Source: Paraburkholderia ginsengisoli NBRC 100965 (GTDB lineage Bacteria > Pseudomonadota > Gammaproteobacteria > Burkholderiales > Burkholderiaceae). From it: a stretch of DNA of 64,000 bases. The translations under genes were made by a program, and so were the position numbers. The notes under the pieces are model-generated. The model searched no databases. It worked only from the letters and a program-made list of their open reading frames with translations, and had not been told where the DNA came from. Location: the NCBI RefSeq assembly GCF_000739735.1, contig NZ_BBJF01000003.1:124001-188000 (forward strand), in the 5' to 3' direction. Shown here in pieces: positions 49,323 to 58,007 of this stretch. How positions within the stretch are numbered: the first letter of the stretch is position 1; every line of letters starts with the position of its first letter.

Positions 49323-49470
49323 GGCCGAGGGTGTGTCAAAACGCATGGCGCTTCGACTTGGCTAGAAAGTCGGCTTGTCAGAACGCTCTATACGGGCTTC
49401 GTGACCCTCCGGGAAGGGTAAAGCGACCCCCTAAAATCTAGTGTTTTTGAGTTTTGACACACCCTCGGCC
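49323..49470. mobile_element. MITE-like element with 20-bp perfect terminal inverted repeats
   Basis: GGCCGAGGGTGTGTCAAAAC at 49323-49342 is the exact inverse of 49451-49470. The 148-bp unit has no open frame. The outer GGCC on both sides is palindromic and could be either part of the repeat or a 4-bp target duplication. The GAGGGTGTGTCAAAAC end looks like an insertion-sequence terminus, so this is probably a non-autonomous derivative. No parent transposase lies in the window. Confidence 0.7.
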
Positions 49471-49603
49471 AGTTTCGGCCGCTTAATGTTGTCTTGTAGA
49501 TTTTTGACAATTGATTCGCCTCTAACGGCCCTAGACTGGCAGCGTAAGGTTCAAACTGGGCCTGCTGGTATATTTTCATTGCTCAAATAAGCGCGATTCA
49601 ATA

Positions 49604-49666
49604 ATGAAAATCATTTTTAAGTCTCTGTCGCTGGGTTTGCTGTTTGCGCTGAGCAGCGACGCCTGA
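49604..49666 (+). CDS. 20-codon ORF encoding a bare signal-peptide-like sequence
   Basis: MKIIFKSLSLGLLFALSSDA stops at a TGA 22 bases before the histidine kinase start. It has the charge and hydrophobic core of a signal peptide with nothing after it. It may be the truncated start of a secreted-protein gene or a leader peptide; the local drop in GC marks a junction. No ribosome site is obvious. Confidence 0.3.
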   Translation: MKIIFKSLSLGLLFALSSDA

Positions 49667-49688
49667 AAGCTAACATTAGGAACACGTC

Positions 49689-51494
49689 ATGGCATCAACT
49701 TTTCCCGAGTTTTCGTCGGAAACATCGTTGCCGCCAAGGGAACGTCTAGCCGCCGAACAAGTTGCCGCTCTGTACCGGACCGTAATGCCGAGTGCCATTG
49801 GCGCAATGCTCTTTGCGGTAATGCTTGCGCTCATCATTCACCACCTCGGCTACCTAAATGCGATGGCCGGCTTCCGCTGGGTGATCTATATCGCGACCTG
49901 TGTTGGCAGCCAAGTTGTGCTTTGCCTCCTCTACAAACACTCCAGTCCTTCGATTAGTCGGTGGAGTTTTTGGGCTATGTGGTTTACTGCTACGAGCCTT
50001 GCCGAAGGAATCGGCTGGGGCTGGGCATCAATTAACCTGGCTACGGGTGGAGGCGCTGAAATAATGTGCCTCACGGCTATCGGTACGGCCGGTGTTGCTG
50101 CGGGTTCCATTCAGGCTTCCAGCCACTATCTCCCGGCGTTCTTAACTCTGTTCTTGCCGGCGACAATTCCGTATGCGGTCGTTAGCTTCATGTCCGACGA
50201 CGCTGTACAGTTTGCATTCGCCCCGATTGCGCTTTTCTTCATCGTGGTGGTAGGCGCTCTTGGCGTCATGGCAAATCTCTCCTTCAGACGAGGCGTTAGG
50301 CTGAGGATCATGGTGGAAGAGTTAGCCGTCGATCTAAGGCATCAAAAGGAGATTGCCGAGGAGGCTAATCGTGCCAAATCCAGTTTTCTTGCAGCTGCCA
50401 GTCATGACCTGCGTCAGCCCATCCACGCGCTGAGTCTGTTTGTCGGCGCGCTGCGCGAAGTCCCGGTGTCACCCGGTACGGAGCGCCTGATTGAGCAGAT
50501 CGACGCGTCGGCCAATGCCATGGACAGACTTTTTACCGCTTTGCTGGATATCTCCAAGCTCGATGCCGGCGTCGTACCCGTGGACCGCCGACCTTTTTTG
50601 ATTAGTCAGGTTCTCGATCGCGTCTGTCGCGACTATACGGCCGAAGCCGCAGACAAAGGCCTCACCCTCTCATGTGTACCCTGCCGCGTAACCGTCGATT
50701 CCGATCCGACGCTTGTCGAGCGCATCGTGCGTAACCTCGTGTCCAATGCCGTGCGTTATACCGATGGCGGCAAGATCGTGGTGGGATGCCGACGCAGGGG
50801 CCCATTTATCGCGATACAAGTGTGGGACACCGGACGCGGGATATCGTCAGATCAACAGGCTCGCGTGTTCAAGGAGTACTACCAGGTCGGCAATCCAGAA
50901 CGGGACCGCGAAAAGGGACTCGGGCTTGGCCTGGCGATCGTCCGCCGTCTGACGGACCTTCTGGAATGCCCGTTGACTCTGAGTTCGGAGCCTGGACGAG
51001 GGTCGTGTTTCGAGGTTTCGATCGCACAGACGAACCGCGTTGCGAGCCCACTGGAGGTATTCGTTAACGAACGCCACGGTATGTTTTCGACGGGATTTGT
51101 CGTGGTCATTGACGACGAACAGGCCATCCGCGAAGGCATGTTGGATTTACTCACCCAATGGGGATATGAAGTTCTCGTGGCTGGCTCTGCAGACGAGGCC
51201 ATCGAGAGGCTTTCGACACGTACGACGCGGCCCGATCTGCTGGTCTGTGACCTTCGCCTGCGTGAAGACGAGAATGGAATAGAGGCGATTGGAAGACTGC
51301 GCAGTGAATACAACGAGAACATTCCCGCGATGTTGATCACCGGCGATACGGCCGCCAGCCGCTTGCAGGAGGCTCAGGCCAGCGGACTCTTGCTGCTTCA
51401 CAAGCCGGTTTCCAACAGCAAACTGAGAGCGGCGATCACCAGACTCATTACCACGGGATCAGACCGGCAACTGATCCCAGACACGAAAACCTAG
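49689..51494 (+). CDS. Hybrid sensor histidine kinase / response regulator
   Basis: This 601-aa membrane sensor has about six hydrophobic helices (residues 33-197), a HisKA domain with SHDLRQPIHALSLF (phospho-acceptor His239), a HATPase_c domain (RNLVSNAVRYTDGG; WDTGRGIS; GLGLGLAIVRR), and a C-terminal receiver domain with VVIDDE and phospho-acceptor Asp521 in LVCDLRL, plus Lys572. All phosphorelay residues are present. There is no output regulator or cognate partner nearby, so it is an orphan cargo gene in the island. Confidence 0.9.
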   Translation: MASTFPEFSSETSLPPRERLAAEQVAALYRTVMPSAIGAMLFAVMLALIIHHLGYLNAMAGFRWVIYIATCVGSQVVLCLLYKHSSPSISRWSFWAMWFTATSLAEGIGWGWASINLATGGGAEIMCLTAIGTAGVAAGSIQASSHYLPAFLTLFLPATIPYAVVSFMSDDAVQFAFAPIALFFIVVVGALGVMANLSFRRGVRLRIMVEELAVDLRHQKEIAEEANRAKSSFLAAASHDLRQPIHALSLFVGALREVPVSPGTERLIEQIDASANAMDRLFTALLDISKLDAGVVPVDRRPFLISQVLDRVCRDYTAEAADKGLTLSCVPCRVTVDSDPTLVERIVRNLVSNAVRYTDGGKIVVGCRRRGPFIAIQVWDTGRGISSDQQARVFKEYYQVGNPERDREKGLGLGLAIVRRLTDLLECPLTLSSEPGRGSCFEVSIAQTNRVASPLEVFVNERHGMFSTGFVVVIDDEQAIREGMLDLLTQWGYEVLVAGSADEAIERLSTRTTRPDLLVCDLRLREDENGIEAIGRLRSEYNENIPAMLITGDTAASRLQEAQASGLLLLHKPVSNSKLRAAITRLITTGSDRQLIPDTKT

Positions 51495-51878
51495 CTCAGG
51501 CCGGCCTTACGAACTCCCCAAAAGAGCCAGCGAAGTGCCGTGTGCGATTACCATACGTTTGTTCGGCAACGGAGGGGCGAGACTCTCGCATGAGTGGCTC
51601 AAACGGGTCGTCCTGAGTCGGCCGTCGTCGGGCTCTGTGCGGGTCGCGTGCAGCCGTCAAGCAGTGACCGGCCAACGAAGGGATACCCTCTCTTTTTCTT
51701 CCAGACACAGAATTCTTTTACGCCTAACGCGCGCTTGGGCGTGGGCGCGCGCGAATACCCGATTGTATCTCGACGGGCAACACTCACGAACTGTCCGAAA
51801 GCTGTCGCCTTGGAAAATGCAGTCAGGAGGCCTGCCAGACCCGGACGAGCATGGAGCCTTACTTGGACAGGAATCACC
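51495..51878. other. Intergenic region between the kinase and the tail module
   Basis: No gene is supported. The frame of the following gene stays open far upstream, but its residues look non-coding and the clear start is ATG 51879. A phage promoter or insertion junction could lie here; none was identified. Confidence 0.4.
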
Positions 51879-52514
51879 ATGAACGAATTGAGAGGGTTTT
51901 TGGCGGCTGGCGATAGCGACGCATCAGCGCCAGTTGCACGGATTTACTTCGGGGCGTTGAAGGACCGCGCCACCGTGCTTGCGATGGAGCGCGTCAAGGT
52001 CGCGGAGCGGGCGCTGGTCGATGCGGGCGGGCACTACGAGCTGTGGGCTGCCGCGCATCAATCGCTTGCCGACGGCAGGACTGTTGCACAGGTTCTGCGC
52101 GAGCGGGAATTGCACCTGATGCGTCAACGGGAACTCGCGAACATTGAGCGCGCCGCGTTCGTTGCGGCGGCTGATGCACGTCGCGCAGAGGTCGAGCCGA
52201 TTTTGGCCGCGTGCGCGAGCGAGTTGCTCGCTCTGTCGCAGAAAATTACCGCCCTTGACCTACAGGTTCGTCGCGTCGCGACACTCCGGGCGGCGTCTCT
52301 CGAAGCAATGGAGGCGGCTGGTCTCACCCTCGCGCAAATCGAAAGCATTGGCGCGCCGCGCCCGACCGCAAGCGAGCTTGCTGAGTGGCAATCGGACCTC
52401 GCAGCAATGCGTGCGCGCGCGGATCGCCTGAAGGCATTCCGGGCGTCCGCGCCGTTTTTCGACTTGGCATTGCTTGACGATTCGACCGACGGGACGGCTA
52501 ATGGCCGCCAGTGA
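51879..52514 (+). CDS. Hypothetical phage-type helical protein
   Basis: This 211-aa, alanine-rich, almost wholly helical protein (MNELRGFLAAGDSD start; long heptad stretches from about 90 to 190) is followed by the tail gene with a 14-base overlap. The overlap and composition suggest a tail assembly or chaperone role, but no family is recognised. Confidence 0.65.
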   Translation: MNELRGFLAAGDSDASAPVARIYFGALKDRATVLAMERVKVAERALVDAGGHYELWAAAHQSLADGRTVAQVLRERELHLMRQRELANIERAAFVAAADARRAEVEPILAACASELLALSQKITALDLQVRRVATLRAASLEAMEAAGLTLAQIESIGAPRPTASELAEWQSDLAAMRARADRLKAFRASAPFFDLALLDDSTDGTANGRQ

Positions 52515-53325
52515 TTCACTGACTGGTGCGCCCCGCATCTTGGGTTCACTCTGGACGGGGCTCAACCCGGCTTTGCTCGCGAAGTTCTATCCGCTCAAGC
52601 GCAACAACGACGGCGGATGGTCGCAGAGCACGGACGTGCGTCAGATTTCCGAGGCGGATAGCTACTCGGTGGATGACGGTTTCGAAGTCCACGCGCCAAT
52701 CACCGATGGCACGAGCGAGCTTTCGGCGAACTGGCACTCTCCGTTTGAAGGCGCGGGCGCAGAGTCCCAGGCTCCCACTATCTCGGCGATGCTTCAGTCC
52801 GGTTCGCTGACGCCCGAGGTGCAGGCGTTCTTTGGATTGAAGGGCGATGACGCCAAGGCAGGCTCATCGGGGGTACAGAGCCTGCTCAAGCAGGCGCAAG
52901 GCCGCACCGGCATTACCAAGCTGAACTCGACGCAGGTTTTTAACGGCATGCCGCCTGTGAAGCTGTCGATGACGCTGCACTTTCGCGCGCTGCTTGACCC
53001 GATCTCAGAGGTTCGCGATCCGATCATGCAGCTTAAGCAGTGGGCGCTTCCTGCATACCTGTCCAATGACAGTGTGATTGCCGGTGCGCTTAAAAACGGC
53101 GCGAAGCAAAGCCCGCTTGAGACCATTTTCCCGTCCGTCGCGCCGCAGATTATCGGCATGCGCTACGGCGACCTGAATTACCAGCCGCTCGTTATCGAAT
53201 CGGTTTCCGACCCGCTAACCGTGCCGCGTGATTCGGACGGGGCAATGATTGCTTGCACCGTGCAAATAACGCTTGGCACTCTCACGGCGCTCGACCGCCG
53301 CGACATTCAAACCATATACCTGTGA
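52501..53325 (+). CDS. Phage baseplate/tail-tube-junction-like structural protein
   Basis: This 274-aa protein begins MAASDSLTGAPRILGSLWTG, has PVKLSMTLHFRALLDPISEVRD in the middle, and ends LVIESVSDPLTVPRDSDGAM...TLTALDRRDIQTIYL. The strand-rich middle with PI...LKQWALPAY and the C-terminal beta pattern resemble the baseplate proteins at the tail-tube junction of contractile phages (gp48/gp54 group). That link is by layout only. ATG 52501 overlaps the preceding stop; an upstream ATG at 52474 is less likely. Confidence 0.55.
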   Translation: MAASDSLTGAPRILGSLWTGLNPALLAKFYPLKRNNDGGWSQSTDVRQISEADSYSVDDGFEVHAPITDGTSELSANWHSPFEGAGAESQAPTISAMLQSGSLTPEVQAFFGLKGDDAKAGSSGVQSLLKQAQGRTGITKLNSTQVFNGMPPVKLSMTLHFRALLDPISEVRDPIMQLKQWALPAYLSNDSVIAGALKNGAKQSPLETIFPSVAPQIIGMRYGDLNYQPLVIESVSDPLTVPRDSDGAMIACTVQITLGTLTALDRRDIQTIYL

Positions 53326-53336
53326 CGAGGGCCGCC

Positions 53337-53600
53337 ATGGCTATCAGACCGAGCAAGGAGACATGGGCCGCAGTTCGGCTCGCCTACATCTCCGGCCAAA
53401 CCGCCAAAGAATTGGAGCGTCTTTACGGCGTTCCTGCCGACGCGATTCATCGGCGGTCATCGCGGTACCAGTGGGCCGCTAGCGCAGGGGCGACGGAAGC
53501 GATTACCTGCCGCGCGGCGGATCGGCTGGATGCTACGTGTGAGCGGCTGGCTGCCATTTGCGGACGGTTGGAGAATGTTTTGACGACGGGGGCAACGTGA
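53337..53600 (+). CDS. Small HTH protein, terminase-small-subunit-like
   Basis: The 87-aa protein has a helix-turn-helix in WAAVRLAYISGQTAKELERLYG, then VPADAIHRRSSRYQW, the pattern of the DNA-recognition domain of small terminases and phage Mor-like regulators. The C-terminal half is helical (DRLDATCERLAAICGRLENV). It is too short to be a full small terminase. It overlaps the next GTG start by four bases. Confidence 0.6.
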   Translation: MAIRPSKETWAAVRLAYISGQTAKELERLYGVPADAIHRRSSRYQWAASAGATEAITCRAADRLDATCERLAAICGRLENVLTTGAT

Positions 53601-54387
53601 ACGAGACTGCAATCGATCTGGAACAGCAACAGATCACGCACGATGCTACGCCGCAACGCGAGCCCCGTGCGCCGATGGCCGACGCGCAGCGCGAGATTCA
53701 CGTCAAGCAGGCGCTCACGCGATTCGTGCGCAACAAGACCCTGCCCGAAGAACTGGAAACGCTGCGCTACAACCTCATTGCGGCGCGCGTGCTCTCGGGC
53801 ATGACAGCCGTCGAGGCGGCCAAAGAATTCGGCTACGCGAATAGCACGCAACTGAGCCTGATCGAGTCCGGCGCGCGCCCGACGCCTAAGGATCATCAGT
53901 TCCTGCGGCAGGCGGCGCGCGTCTATGCCGTCTCGACCGATTTCCTGCTTGGGCTCTCTCCGCACATGGAATTCGATGCGCGGGTAGCGCACCAACATGC
54001 GCTCATGCGCGGCACCGAAGAAATCCTTGGCGGCGTAGCGGCGCAGTTCGCAACCGCGATGATCCAGTTCACCAATCAGACACAGCCGGTCCCCGAAGAT
54101 TTTGAACGCGTAGCGGCTGCAACAGAGCGCATTGAAGGGGCAATCGCCGTTGCTCGCTCCCACGGGCTCGACGATGTACGTGGGAGCGAGCAACGATTGT
54201 GGCAGCAGTGGTCGCTCTGGGGCAGGCCGTTGAACCGATTCGGCGCAAGTGCAAGCAATTCCGCAGCGTCGAAGCCTTCATGGGCGAAGTGCGCGCCGGT
54301 CGCGCAGCGGCAATTCCCTATCTCGCGGAGCGTTATCGCCAGCAAAATGTTGCTCGCGATTTGGGGGCGGACGGGATCGTGCCATGA
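53597..54387 (+). pseudogene. HTH-type phage protein, apparently frameshifted near its C-terminus
   Basis: From GTG 53597 (overlapping the previous TGA) the frame encodes a helical protein with an XRE-like HTH at about residues 57-120 (LIAARVLSGMTAVEAAKEFGY; TQLSLIESGARPTPKD). After about residue 197 (near 54190) it becomes non-family, serine/arginine-rich, and runs 245 bases into the next gene. The -1 frame from about 54190 reads TIVAAVVALGQAVEP to a TGA at 54387 that overlaps the next ATG by four bases. One missing base explains the pattern. Confidence 0.55.
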
Positions 54388-56921
54388 AATCCGACGACAA
54401 GGGCTTTCTGATTGCCGACAAGCCGCTCAACGTCGCAGACCTTTCCGAAGGGATTGGCGGCATCCGCAGCGATACGAGTGCAATCCTAGCGATGCTGAAA
54501 GCGGGCGTCAGGGATTCCGTCGCCCGTCGGCAGAAGGTGGCGCAGTCCACCGCGCCGCAGGTCAACACGCGCGTTTTTCGTACCTCTACCGCAACCTCGC
54601 GCAGCATTGCGAGCGTGCCCGCACCTGACCGACAGCGCGACGCTCACGGACGTTTCATCGCGGGCACGACTGGCGTGAGCGCACTGACGCAGGCGGCGAC
54701 CGCCGTCAAGACGCTCACGCGGCAACAGGGCGCGCAATACGCAGAAGCCCGGCGAGCCGAAGAATCGCGCGACCGCGCGGGCGTGAGCAACGCGGCACAA
54801 TCGCGCGATGCTCGTGGGCGGTTCGGATCGGGCGGCGGCGCGGGCGGTGGGCACGGCGATGTTGGTGCGGACGGCAAGGGCATTCTCGCGCACCTCAAAG
54901 GTTTGGGCTCTAGCCTGCACTCCCCTGGCGTCGATGTTGGCGCTTATGAAAAGCTCGATCCGACCGTGGAGGCGGGCAAGGAACTCAGCAAAATCGTGTC
55001 CGGCCCGTTCGGTGCGGTCGGCAAGCTGGGGAAGGCAACCATCGGGCGCGGCTTCGGGGTGGCGACCGGTAAGAATTCGCCTATCCCGTGGTATCGAAAG
55101 ATTTTCGCTGAGCTACGCCTGACCCGCGAACAGGCGAGCGAGTTCAACATTGCGCAAGAGCGCACGCTGAAGGATATCGACCGAAAGACTGGCGGCGAGC
55201 ACGACAGCGGCAAGGGCATTCTCGGCTCACTCGCGGGCCTGCTTGGCGCCCTGCTAGGCAAAGGTGGCGGCCTGCTCGGCAAGGGCGGCGGTCTGATGAA
55301 GGCGCTTCTCGGTGGCGGTCTGCGCATGATGAAGGGCGGCGGTGGCCTGCTCGGCTCGCTCGGCAAGGGTGCGCTCGGGCTCAGCAAGATGGGCCTGCGA
55401 CGCCTGCCGCTGCTCGGCGCGCTGTTCGCGGGCGGCTCGGCACTCGCCAGCATTTTCGGCGGCGACGACCCAAACAAGACCGCAGAGGAAAACCACACTG
55501 ACCGCTTCAAGGGCGCGGGCTCCGGCATTGGCGCATTGATTGGCGGCGGCCTCGGCACTCTAGTCGGCGGACCGGTGGGCACGATGATTGGCGGCGTGAT
55601 TGGCGATAAGGTCGGCGAGCTTGTCGGCGGATGGCTCGCGACAGTCGATTGGTCCGCAGTAGGCAAGCGGATTACGGACGGATGGGATGCAACGACCGGC
55701 TTCTTCAACGACTCGTGGAAGACGGTAACTGACAAGCTTGGCGATATCGCAAAGACTGCCAGCGCCGCGTGGAGTTCTATCGTTGATGGTGCGAAGGCGT
55801 TTCTGAAAGACAATTTCGGCATCGATATCGACGCGATTAAAGAGAAGGCCGCAAAGACGGTTGCGCCGGTCGTGGACGCAGCCAAGCAAGGCGTTCAGGT
55901 AGCCAAGGATGCCGGAAAGGCAGCGGTCGATTACGGCAAGGATCGCGTCGAGAAGATGGCCGAGCCGATCAAGACGGCGGCGGCTAATGCCGTGGATGCA
56001 GCCAAGGGCGTATTCGGCGGCGGCTCGAAGGGCAACAAGGCTGCGCTCGTTGCCGAGATGAACAGTTCAGGCATGACCAATGGAACTGAGCGCGCTATGT
56101 TCATGGCGCAGATGGACCATGAAAGCGGCGGTTTCCGCTCGCTTGAGGAGAGCACGAAGTACAAGCCCAAGCAGTTCCTCAAGCTTTTTGGCAAGCGCGC
56201 GGGCATCACGACTGAGGAGCAGGCGCAAGCCATCATCGACAAGGGGCCAGACGCAACTGCGGAAGCCATGTACGGCGGCAACTAGGGTAAGAAGAATCTC
56301 GGCAACACCGAGGCGGGCGACGGTGCGAAGTTCAAAGGTCGCGGCTTCACGCAGTTGACCGGGTGCAAGAACTATACCGACGCAGCTAACGGCACGGGGC
56401 TTGATCTTGTGAATCACCCGGAACTGGCCGCCGACCCGGCCAACGCCGCAAAGATTGCTGTCTGGTTTCATCGTAGCCGCAAGGGGCTTGTCGAGGCCAG
56501 CCAGAATGGCGACGTGCTCGCAGCAACGAAGAAGATCAACGGCGGCACCATCGGCCTCGATGACCGAAACAGGCTGTTCCAGAAATACCTTGCGGAAATG
56601 AACAATCCCGGTTTTTCGGCGGCGATTATTGCGGCAGGCAAGGCCGCACCTGGCGTAGCGGTGGCAGCGTCTGTCGTGCCGTCCATTGCGCCGCCGACGG
56701 TGCAGGTAGCCGCCGCGACGCCCGTACCGATTGCTCCGGTGCCGACTGTGACAGCGCCGCCGATGAACGTTCCGCCGCCCCCGGCTGTCGCTGCGATTCC
56801 GATGCAACTCAATACGCCGGGACCGATGGATGTGCGAGTCACGAATAACCAGCAGGCCGGGCAAGACCTGAGCGACCGACAACTCGCGCACATCGCGACG
56901 GGCGGCCTGTCGGCTGGTTAG
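54384..56921 (+). pseudogene. Phage virion-associated protein with C-terminal GH19 lysin domain, split by an amber codon
   Basis: The first part (633 aa) has a variable N-terminus, glycine-rich hydrophobic repeats (about 275-400, LLGKGGGLLGKGGGL), helical repeats of KDAGKAAVDYGK type, then the start of a chitinase-class-I/GH19 lysin (MAQMDHESGGFRSLEES, catalytic Glu580). A TAG at 56283-56285 stops it after MYGGN. The same frame continues without break: LGNTEAGDGAKFKGRGFTQL (Glu643), NHPELAADPANAAKIAVWF and a proline-rich tail to 56921. The stop separates the two catalytic glutamates. Confidence 0.8.
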
Positions 56922-57009
56922 GGCGGCGCGACGGCGCAGGAATAAGGCTTGGCGGGTGCGCCCGCTTCGCAACTAGAATGGCAGCGTCGTTTGAGGGAGT
57001 TCGGTCTTT

Positions 57010-57037
57010 GCCGCGCCACCGAGCGCGGCTTTTTTTC
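57010..57037 (+). terminator. Terminator after the tail module
   Basis: The perfect stem GCCGCGC/GCGCGGC with a CACCGA loop is followed by eight T residues, 90 bases past the lysin stop. Confidence 0.85.
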
Positions 57038-57334
57038 GTCCGCCGCCAACAGTGGTAAACGACAGCTGTCATTTTTGCCGGTCTAAATCGCGAGCCCATG
57101 ACGATATTTCACATTTTATTCTGTGACAGTCATTTACGATTGGAAGGTTTAAAATCGACGCCACGTTTTAGGCATGTTTTCACGTTGCAAGTTATACACA
57201 CGTTGAAAAGCTAATCGCGCGTAAGCGGCGACGTTTGTTGCCTCGTCGGGAGGGCCACGTCCGGCTTGGGGTGCGGATGATCGGGAAAATGAAGTGACAT
57301 AGCAGAGGGCGCGCCGCGCTCGTTTGGAACTCTC
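57038..57334. other. AT-richer intergenic region before the PH-SHOCT gene
   Basis: No gene is seen. The palindrome GACAGCTGTC (near 57061-57070) and a partial second copy GTGACAGTCATTTACG (near 57123-57138) are possible regulator sites for the cargo genes. Confidence 0.35.
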
Positions 57335-57940
57335 ATGAACGACAAAAACGAACAAAAATCCACAGAAGCAGGGCCGCGAAAAGCGCTTTCTTTTTTTGAA
57401 TCAATGCTTGTGCCCGGAGAGACAATACAGGCGTCCACTATTCAGCGTCGTCTTTTCGCATTAATTCATCGGCGCACGATGGTGACTGCGACTTCAGGTC
57501 GCCTTATCGGCATGACGCGCGGTATTTTTGGCGGCTTTACGCCGATCGACATGCGCTGGCAAGACATCAAGACAGCGCAAATTAAAGCTGGAATCTTCGG
57601 GAGCAAACTGACAGTGACGGGCCTGACGCAACCCGATCTGGCAAGCGGAGGTTCTATGCGCGCGTTCGAGTTCACCGGTCTCCGGAAAGCGGACGCGCAG
57701 GCGGTGTATCGAATCTGCCAAGCTCAGGAGCAGGCATGGCGCGAGAAGCGCCGACTTCGCGAGCTTGAGGAATTGCGCGCCAAGTCCGGCGGCTTCCAAG
57801 GGAATGTCGGCGGCTCATCCAGCATTGCTGAGGAAGAGCCAACAGAACGGCTCAGAAAGGCTAAAGCCATGCTTGAGCAAGGACTGATCAGTGATTCCGA
57901 ATACGAAACCATCAAAGCGCGTGTGATTGGTCAGCTTTGA
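57335..57940 (+). CDS. Bacterial PH-domain protein with C-terminal SHOCT domain
   Basis: This 201-aa soluble protein has a YokE-like bacterial PH domain (about 20-125: FFESMLVPGETIQAST, VTATSGRLIGMTRG, then strand-rich IKTAQIKAGIFGSKLTVTG) and a typical SHOCT motif at the end (RLRKAKAMLEQGLISDSEY). SHOCT domains are short helical units often found at the ends of membrane- or stress-related proteins. The function is unknown. It is cargo between the tail module and the integrase. Confidence 0.75.
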   Translation: MNDKNEQKSTEAGPRKALSFFESMLVPGETIQASTIQRRLFALIHRRTMVTATSGRLIGMTRGIFGGFTPIDMRWQDIKTAQIKAGIFGSKLTVTGLTQPDLASGGSMRAFEFTGLRKADAQAVYRICQAQEQAWREKRRLRELEELRAKSGGFQGNVGGSSSIAEEEPTERLRKAKAMLEQGLISDSEYETIKARVIGQL

Positions 57941-58007
57941 TCGCCCTCCCGGGCTGTTGAGCAAAACGAGCCTGCGAACATACGAGATCGCCGACAGGAA
58001 GAAGTTA

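Noticed and set aside
53558..54628. The 356-codon frame as one intact protein
   Set aside because: Its last 80 residues overlap the start of the lysin gene out of frame and are shadow-like, so a frameshift is more likely.
56355..56921. A separate small gene starting at TTG 56355
   Set aside because: It begins in the middle of a GH19 motif in the same frame as the preceding gene, so it is the downstream part of one split gene.
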